From: Lampris incognitus
Lineage: Eukaryota; Chordata; Actinopteri; Lampriformes; Lampridae
Length of the DNA: 64,000 nt
Assembly: GCF_029633865.1 (NCBI RefSeq)
Contig: NC_079211.1
Span: 5,380,118 to 5,444,117 of the forward strand
Direction: 5' to 3'
Below, in pieces: positions 57,015 through 64,000 of the stretch (the stretch's first letter is position 1; the number at the start of each line of letters is the position of its first letter). Made by a program: the position numbers and the translations under genes. The notes under the pieces were generated by a model, which did not search any database, had not been told where the DNA came from, and was given only the letters and a program-made list of their open reading frames with translations.

Positions 57015-58078
57015 GTTTGAGGACCTTCAAGCTGACGAAGAAGTGCAACTTTACAACGCTGAAAGAAAATCAGCTGAAAGAGATCCAGGCGCCGACCACT
57101 AACCTATACATCCCCATCATCTACCTGCTGGCCTTCATCATCGGTTTCCCTGCCAACCTGATGGCTCTGTGGATTCTGGTTTTCCGAACCAAGAAGCAGC
57201 CATCCACCACATTACTCATCAACATGACAGTCACTGACCTCATGCTGCTGCTCGTCCTGCCCTTTCGGATCATCTATCACTTTAAAGGAAACCACTGGGT
57301 CTTTGGTGAGCCATTTTGTCGCATTGTCATGGCAATGTTCTACGGGAATATGTACGGGTGCGTGCTCTGTTTAGCACTGGTGGCGCTGGATCGCTACATA
57401 GCCCTAGTGCACCCATTTGGTGCGAGACAGCTACGAAGCAAACAGACCTCCCTCTATATGAGTCTGGGGGTTTGGCTTGTGATTATAGCTGCCATGCTAC
57501 CGCTGCTAATGTCCCAGCAGTCTTACATGTTGGATGAGCTGCAAATAATCACCTGTCATGACGCCCTTCCAGAGAAGGAACATGAAAACTATTTCCTACC
57601 CTACTTCGCCAGCTTGTTCACGCTCTGCTTCTTGCTCCCTTTTCTGGTCATAATTTTGTGCTACGGAGCGGTGTTGCGCACCCTAATGGCTGGAGGAAAG
57701 CATTACATGCACGCAGTGAGGGTGACAGTGTTGGTCCTGGTGGTGTTTATAGCGTGTTTACTGCCCAGTAACATCCTTCTCCTCTTCACTTACTCCGACA
57801 CCTTTCTGGATGGAGATGGCGAGGACTTGTACGTGCCTTACATGGTTAGCTTAGCAGCTAGTACCTTCAACAGCTGTATCGACCCCTTCATCTTCTATTA
57901 TGTCTCGGATGATTTCAGGAAAAAGGTGGGGATTGCTCTGTGTTGCCGTGGTGATGCCAGGGGATCCTCTTTGTCGGCAAAACAGGTGTCATATTCATGC
58001 TCTTCAGAAGCGAGGTCAAAGATCACCTTGTTGTCCAAATCCAGCCGGCAAGGGACCTTCGACGGTGATGAGGCGTGA
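57015..58078 (+). CDS. f2rl3: Protease-activated receptor (PAR4-like) exon 2: seven-helix GPCR
   Basis: Completes residues 39-392 (stop TGA at 58076-58078); human PAR4 is about the same length. The N-terminus reads RLR then TFKLTK, so cleavage after Arg41 would expose a Thr-Phe tethered ligand. A sequon (NFT) is at 50-52. TM1 holds GFPAN (82-86), TM2 TVTDL, then NHWVFGEPFC with Cys140 paired to Cys219 in CHDALP of loop 2. LDRY lies at 163-166, LLPSN in TM6 and NSCIDPFIFYY in TM7 (324-334). CHDALP, the PSN and YSD stretch (289-300) and YVSDDFRKKV resemble PAR4; FYGNMYG and TF at the ligand also recall PAR3. So PAR family is certain, PAR4 likely. It would couple thrombin-like proteases to G proteins at the cell surface, for example on thrombocytes. 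Confidence 0.93.
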
Positions 58079-59761
58079 AGCCACTATAGTCTTACATTCG
58101 AGAAGATGAACTCTGTTGGGAAGGACTTGGCTCTTCAAATGTGCGACTCGTATATTTTGTTTGTGAAGATTGCAGTCAGACAAAGAATGCCAAGTCCTCT
58201 TGACACCAACTTCTTCTCAGCACTTCTCCCTTTAGTCCTCAAGTGACAGATTCTGTCCAAGTTAACTGTACTGGGTCAACAGAATTACAGCTGCATGGAT
58301 CTATCGCCATTCCCATCCCAAGACTGCGATGTCACGTGATGAATCATTACACACCGTCCTTATACACGAGGGAGAAATGGAAATGTGTTAATTGGGGCTT
58401 TGTATCGGGAAGAATTTGGTGACATGGCTCTTTTTACAACACAAGTCTCAATATACTGGGATATGTGATGATACTACAAATACTGCGATATATTGCAATG
58501 TTTTATCAAAATTTTAGAAGAATGTCATAAAGAAAACACCGCAATGAGCATAAAAGCAGAGTGATCTGAGCCGAAGCTAGTGGTCGAAGATGTAGGCTAC
58601 ACCGTGAAGTAGTAGTAGTATATCAGTATATCAAGTAACTAGTGTAATTTCCAAATATGGCCGATGCACAGCTTACTACTGAGCATCCAACAGCGAGATG
58701 GCCGCAGAGACTCAAACATTAGCCCACCACTGACATGTAGTGAAGTGGTTTTCAGGTTAAAAGGACTCGTGTTTTTCTACGACGGAGATGCCTGAATTCA
58801 GGCAAAGGGAAGTTATTAGGAACAGCCGACTTAACAAGAGCATGGACAGTTTACAACACGTTAAACAATATGTCATTGTTATTTGTCAAAGCTATTTGAA
58901 TTTCTGTTCAAGCTAGTTTTCCCTGTTCAGAATTAAAATTAAACCAGTACTCCCTTCCGAAAAGGCCCTGGGCTGTCAGTTTTGCTGATACGGTAGCAGA
59001 TCTTTGGACAAAGATGCCAGCCAAAAACAGTGTGAGATGGTCAAACAAACACAGTTCGAGGCCCCGTACATGCTCAACCCATTGTCTGATGGGGACTTCT
59101 GTCAAAGCTAACCACATCTGGAGGTTGACCTGTCAGTGCGAAGCCAAAACACACACACACACGTGTGCGTGCACGTGCAGCGGACAGGAAGGGCGGCCTG
59201 GACATTCTCGTTGAAATTCCTCAGCTTCATTTTGTGAAATATGCTGAGGGTAGAAATCACAAAGACATATTTCTACCTAGTGGCCTGCACCCCGCCACCC
59301 CCCCCTTTGACAAAATACATGGCTGTGTCCAAACACTCTATTACGTACTGTATACTAACAGAATATACTGCATACTAACAGCACTATTTACATACATAAT
59401 GTTGAATATGTACTTGCTACCCATTAAAATGTGTTTAGTTTGCATTGTGAATCTATTATACTGTCCTCAGTCAACCGGCGGAAGTGAAGACAGGTAGACA
59501 TGGCTCGTGCAACCTATGTCTCCGTGGTAACCACACAAAGTATACTATATTCAATACTATATTTTGGTATCCTATGTTCTTCCATACGTCAAAGCTTTTA
59601 ACGTAGTGTACTAAAATGGGTACTATAGCGGGTACTACGGAGTGGGTACTGCGGCCTCTGTGTCCCCGCTGGCCTCTCCATTCCCACCAATTAGGGTCAG
59701 CAGAGGCTGCGAGCTTCAGCAGTTACTGGTTCACATCCTTGATTAGAAAAAGAGAAAGCAA
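58079..59761. other. Presumed receptor 3' UTR and intergenic DNA
   Basis: No AATAAA is visible in the first 800 bp; ATTAAA occurs near 58931. (AC)n lies near 59148-59160. From about 59320 to 59650 AT-rich TACTGTATACTA / GGTACTATAG motifs suggest a decayed MITE with unclear ends. Confidence 0.4.
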
Positions 59762-60197
59762 GGCGTCCACGTAGCTCAGTGGTCTATTCTATTGCCTACC
59801 AACATGGGGATCACCGGTTTGAACCCCCGTGTTACCCCCGGCTTGGTCGGGCGTCCCTACAGACACAATTGGCCATGTGTGCGGGTGGAAAGCCGGATGT
59901 CGGTATGTGTTGTGGTCACTGTGACCAGCTGCACTAGCGACCAGGACGGTCGGTCAGGGCGCCTGTCCGGGGGGGGGGGGGAACTAGGGAGAATAGTGTG
60001 ATCCTCCCACGCGCTACGTCCCCCTGGTGAAACTCCTCACTGTCAGGTGAAAAGAAGCAGCTGGTGACTTGTATGGGAGGAGGCATGTGGTAGTCTACAA
60101 CCCTCTCCGGATCGGCAGAGGGGGTTGAGCAGAGACTGGGATGGCTCAGAAGAGTGAGGTAAAATTGGCCAGATACAATTGGGGAGAAAAAGGGGGT
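59762..60197 (+). mobile_element. SINE-A copy 8
   Basis: Complete family body (AGGCGTCCACGTAGCTCAGT head). The flanks AAAAAGAGAAAGCAA and AAAAAGAGGAAGTAA look like a target duplication. The body carries a small insertion near 59920 (GTGACCAGCTGCACTAGCGA). Confidence 0.9.
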
Positions 60198-61126
60198 TAA
60201 CCCTCCCCCCTCAAAAAAGAGGAAGTAATCCCCTTAGTTCAAAAACATCTGTCCCTTTTTAAGGTTGGAGACTGGCTGTACTGGTGGTACTGGTGTGTCT
60301 GTCAGACAGACAGATGTTCTCACTGATGGACAATAAATGGCTGATATAGATTTAACAGGTGAAAGGATGAAGCGTCTGTCAGTCTTGATGAAGTGTCTAC
60401 TGGTCTGTCGGTCTCCCGAGTCTCCATCTGAGTCTCCACCCGAGTCTCCTCATTTGAAATGCTCACACATTACTAAAAGCCTGTAAGCATTTGCAAATGA
60501 GTTGTGCAGAGGAGGATTTCTAATTTCAGGTAAGCGGAACCATCCAGCGTACTTCTTTCATTACCTTCAGCTCAGTGTTCAATATTTCCAAACCTCTAGA
60601 GGATCTAGTCTGTAAAAATTTGTTTTGGACGATGATATTTGGAACCAAACACTTCACATTATCCCAGTAAACCCTAAAAAAAAACAGACAGAGAGCCTCT
60701 TAGACTACATTCATATGTGTGACCAGCTTCCACAGAGAAAATACTTCATTCTGATGACTGCGTCTCACAGAAATTTTCCAAACCACAGTCCCAACGCCTT
60801 CGCACCAAATGTCCTGCTGATAAGAGCTATCACAAGACTCCAGTGTTTAGTGGGACAGGAAAGGATGACGCACATGAAAGTCTGCAGTACTTAACATTTT
60901 TGGCCTTAAGGCAATACTTAGAAGTAAATAGACAAAACATCTGTCTGGTAGATGTTTCCCAGAAAACAGCACATGGTATTTCAGCTCTTCCTCAAAGCAG
61001 CCGAATGAGGAAGAGGAAGGCAGGTGGTGTTGGGTTTGAGGGAGAAGGGAAGTAGTTGTGTGTAACCAGCAGATATGACAGAAGAAGCTGGTAGAAGGCC
61101 TTTACTAACAGACAGTACTACATCCA
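60198..61126. other. Intergenic, no feature seen
   Basis: No gene or recognised repeat. The 60625-60894 open frame has no domain or splice context. Confidence 0.4.
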
Positions 61127-63420
61127 CAGGGTTGGGGCAGATTACTTTGAAATGTTGTCAGTTATTGAATACAAATTACATGGCAATTTTTATCATCAGT
61201 AACGTAATCCATTGGATTACAAAAATAATGTAATCTAATCTGAATACTTTTGGATTACTTTTGGATTACTTCAAAATCAAACATTGAAAATATTGCACCA
61301 TATACTTAAAAAATGGATACAACCACAACATTTTGAGTTCCACAAATTTAATCTTTAAATCTCTAAACATCAAAAACATTTTCAATGCAAATAAAACGCA
61401 TTTATCATAGTCAGCATTTACAAAACAAACAAAAAAGCATTTCTTGTAACTCTTGTTACAAGACTTGTGCAAGAGGAGCTCTTACTCAAACATCTTTCTT
61501 CCATTTTAAATGTAAATAAAAAGGAATGAATACTCCATTATCATTATCTATAAATCATGAAAAAAATAAAATAAAACATTATCAAAACTGGCAACCTGAG
61601 AGGAGTAATGTACACAGTATTGTTGAGTAATGTAATATATTGTTGTTATACAGTAAATCAAATTAGCCTTACAAACAGATGCTGGTATTAACAGGTGTAC
61701 TATTATATATTTTCTTATATTTTCTTATGTTTAAGCATAATCAAAGGCCAAAGGGATAAGTTTGCCATTGTAGCGCAAGAGGAGCACTTGTTCACAATGT
61801 TCATCTGTCAAGCGGTTCCTCTGGGGGGTAAAGATGTTGCCACCCTGGCTGAAGAGCCGTTCGACAGGTGCACTCGAGGGCAAGATGCATTGGATTTAAG
61901 GAAGAGCCTCTTCACCTTTGGAAAGTCATTAAGGCAGTCCAGAGACTTATTTGTCCTCTCTAGATACTTCCAGACGTCATCAGCAACACCATATTTGACA
62001 TTGGAGTTTCCAGGTCCATAACTGAAGAAACCCTCATCTGACCGTGTTGAATTCGGACTGCTGTCAGACTAAGCATCATCACCTGGATCCAGGCCGGTTG
62101 ACTCTGACATCAACAATGCACACATTTCCTCTCGTTCAGCTTCTTCCAGTCACCACAAACAGAACTGTGGCATAGTTGCTGTTTTAATTTTTGCATCCTG
62201 AACTAGGCAAAGCATCTGTCTATTGCTGCCAGGATGGTGCCTATTACATCAGAGAAAAGGCGTGTTGCTGCTCTCTTCTCACATAACTTCTTCTTCTGAG
62301 TAAGTAGTGTAGGTATGAGCAGTCCATAGAAGCCTTTATTTTCTCCTTGCAGAAGGTCCAGGGCGAAGGCGAGTGGCTTCAAGACCTCAGCATATTCTTT
62401 CAAGAAGGCAGTCTCATGGGAAAGCAATCTGGCAATCTTCAGGCGGTCACAAACTTCCCCAAGTTGTGCCTCACTTGAAGACACAACTTTTTGCACTACA
62501 TTATACTCTGAGTTCCAGTGAATAACACATGGAACAATGAGTTTCATTTTCCCTATGTTTTCCACAGCTTCAGCAGCCAATGGTGATCGGTGGGCCTTGT
62601 TCCATAATGCTGAGCATTTGGCCACTGCACTGCAGTACACTTTGTGCGTTGGCCCCTGTGTCAAAGCTTTCACAAGATCCTTGGAAGCTATCAGGTTCAT
62701 TGTGTGTGATGCACATCTCTGGTGGGGTGGTGGAAATAAAATGTTCATCTGTCTCTTCAGCAAGAATGGCATCCATATCCTGAAAATCAACTTGGTCATC
62801 CGCCTCATCGTGGTCATCACTTGCTGTTGAAAACTCGTTGAAAGCTTTAACAAAATTGCTACCATTATCTGTAACAGTAGCTTGGACTTTGTTTTCAATA
62901 TTGTAAGCCATTTGAATCTTGTGCATCTTAGCAGCAACAATGTCGGATGTGTGTCTGCCTTTAATCCTTGCAAGTGCTGCTGATTTCCTCTCCAGCTCAT
63001 CCCCCTCGATCCAATGGCAAGTCATCCAAAAAAAGCTCCTATTGGAAGCTGTCCACATATCAGCTGTTGTGCACACCACATGTACTTTTCCTAGCTTTGC
63101 TTTAAGTTCCTCTTTCATGTGTGTGTATGCCTTTTCAAGCCTAGTCATCAGTGTCTTTCGGGTCATTACAGTCTTTCGCCCACTTATGCCCTCAGTTAGT
63201 TTCCTAAACGCAGGCTGTTCCAATAGAGAGAATGCCTGGACATCATCCACAATGAAACTGAAGACAAGGGAATTTACTTTGGCTTGGGAAATATTATTCA
63301 CAAATTGTTCAATCCTTGCTTGTTTTGCTTCTGGCTCTCCGTGAGTTCATCTGCTAGGTCCTGAAGTCTCTGCGTCAGCCCTCTGTGTGCTCTTCAAAAA
63401 ATTTCCCAGCATGTTTTCTC
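61127..63420 (-). mobile_element. hAT transposon remnant
   Basis: A likely terminus CAGGGTTGGGGCAGATTACT lies at 61127, on the transposase 3' side. The opposite terminus is not seen, so the 5' end is truncated or diverged. Confidence 0.7.
61731..63345 (-). pseudogene. hAT transposase pseudogene
   Basis: The longest frame (63301-62570) covers the RNase H-like start: VDDVQAFSLLEQPAFRKLTE, VCTTADMWTASNRSFFWMTC, TVTDNGSNFVKAFNEF. A second frame (63000-62203) continues with HQRCASHTMNLIASKDL, CSALWNKAHRSPLAAEAVEN, YAEVLKPLAFALDLLQGENK and IDRCFA, then a stop. Below that a stretch with YGVADDVWKYLERTNKSLDC is separated by a frameshift from the C-terminal dimerisation motif (SSAPVERLFSQGGNIFTPQR, LLLRYN), ending at a TAA at 61733-61731. 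The BED finger is not found. At least one stop and two frameshifts make it inactive. Confidence 0.88.
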
Positions 63421-63678
63421 TGAAAACGCATGGAAGGGAAAAAATTAAACAAAAATACAATTTTCGCTCAAAAGTTATTTTCATTGTTTGATCAGAAATC
63501 ATTAGAAATAATATGCTTTAGCCTATTACTTTTGAAATAATTGTTCATAAATCATGCTACTTCTGACATGTAGGCAATTACCCTTATATTAAAACTTAGA
63601 TGAGACATTTCATTGGCATCAGTTAGGGTTGGGGGCACTTTTGATCATTCAGTAACTGAGTTGCTGTGACTGACATTC

Positions 63679-63710
63679 GAACTAGTGTTGAGTCAACTCA
63701 ACACTAGTTC
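63679..63710. repeat. 15-bp-arm perfect inverted repeat
   Basis: GAACTAGTGTTGAGT, a CA spacer, then ACTCAACACTAGTTC. Confidence 0.9.
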
Positions 63711-63747
63711 TGAGTCATGGTATTACTGTTACAGCTGAGTAGGATGT

Positions 63748-63785
63748 GTAGCAGATGCTTTTGTCCCAAGCAACTTACAAAACAT
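63748..63785 (-). mobile_element. L2/SINE 3'-tail remnant
   Basis: The reverse complement reads GTAAGTTGCTTGGGACAAAA followed by GCATCTGCTA, a diverged form of the L2 tail seen at 51410-51440. Confidence 0.5.
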
Positions 63786-64000
63786 AAACATCATTAAAAA
63801 ACCCAGTGAAAACTCATTTCTTCCCCCTGAAGAGTTGCACTGACAGCGTGGGCGATCTTCACAGCGCGCTGTATAGGCTAAAGTTTCATCATTTTCTATA
63901 CTCAACTTGTCATATGTTCAGTTTAGCTAGCCAGCTAGTTAATGAGTGATCAAAAGCATCAACATTCTGTTTCGACAGGAAAACGACTGTAAATTGCACA

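Noticed and set aside
60625..61055. Open frames downstream of the receptor gene
   Set aside because: No domain, splice signals or codon pattern supports a gene.

Overview
This looks like nuclear DNA of a ray-finned (teleost) fish. The evidence is vertebrate split genes with GT-AG introns, fish-type retrotransposons (RTE, L2/Rex1-like, L1, Penelope), Tc1, hAT and MITE elements, tRNA-derived SINEs, (CA)n and (CAGA)n arrays and a CpG-island promoter. The species cannot be named from sequence alone. Only two host genes can be supported.

Gene 1 (minus strand) is an RNF130/Goliath-type transmembrane RING E3 ubiquitin ligase. Five coding exons are visible: 38165-37895 (signal peptide and start of the PA domain), 28222-28031 (PA domain), 16489-16239 (end of PA domain and the membrane span), 11660-11589 (juxtamembrane basic segment) and 832-750 (start of the RING-H2). 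All splice phases agree. The gene runs off the left edge, so the rest of the RING and the C-terminus are outside. Its promoter is a CpG island of about 37.1-38.95 kb with CRE-like and CCAAT sites. An 18-bp minisatellite of 1.3 kb (39.12-40.44 kb) lies immediately upstream.

Gene 2 (plus strand) is a two-exon protease-activated receptor, closest by motif to PAR4 (F2RL3). Exon 1 is 54472-54586 (signal peptide) and exon 2 is 57015-58078 (the whole seven-helix receptor), giving 392 residues. A plausible thrombin-type cleavage site with tethered ligand TFKLTK sits three residues past the exon junction. Intron 1 holds a 30-bp minisatellite and a SINE. The two genes are divergently arranged about 16 kb apart.

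Everything else recognised is repeat. RNF130 introns 1-4 hold most of it: an 8-copy family of about 0.4-kb tRNA-derived SINEs (called SINE-A here; several with clear target-site duplications), a second tRNA-derived family (SINE-B), RTE pieces, a nested non-LTR block at 19.6-24.8 kb, and a minus-strand L1 at 32.7-36.0 kb that carries a Penelope and a Rex1/L2-like insertion. Between the genes (40.8-51.5 kb) is a graveyard of L2, Rex1, Tc1 and other fragments. The right end (61.1-63.4 kb) is a decayed hAT transposase. No tRNA or rRNA gene, CRISPR array or operon is present. I found no convincing new system. The most interesting host-gene observations are the receptor's unusual N-terminus and a duplicated splice donor at RNF130 exon 3.
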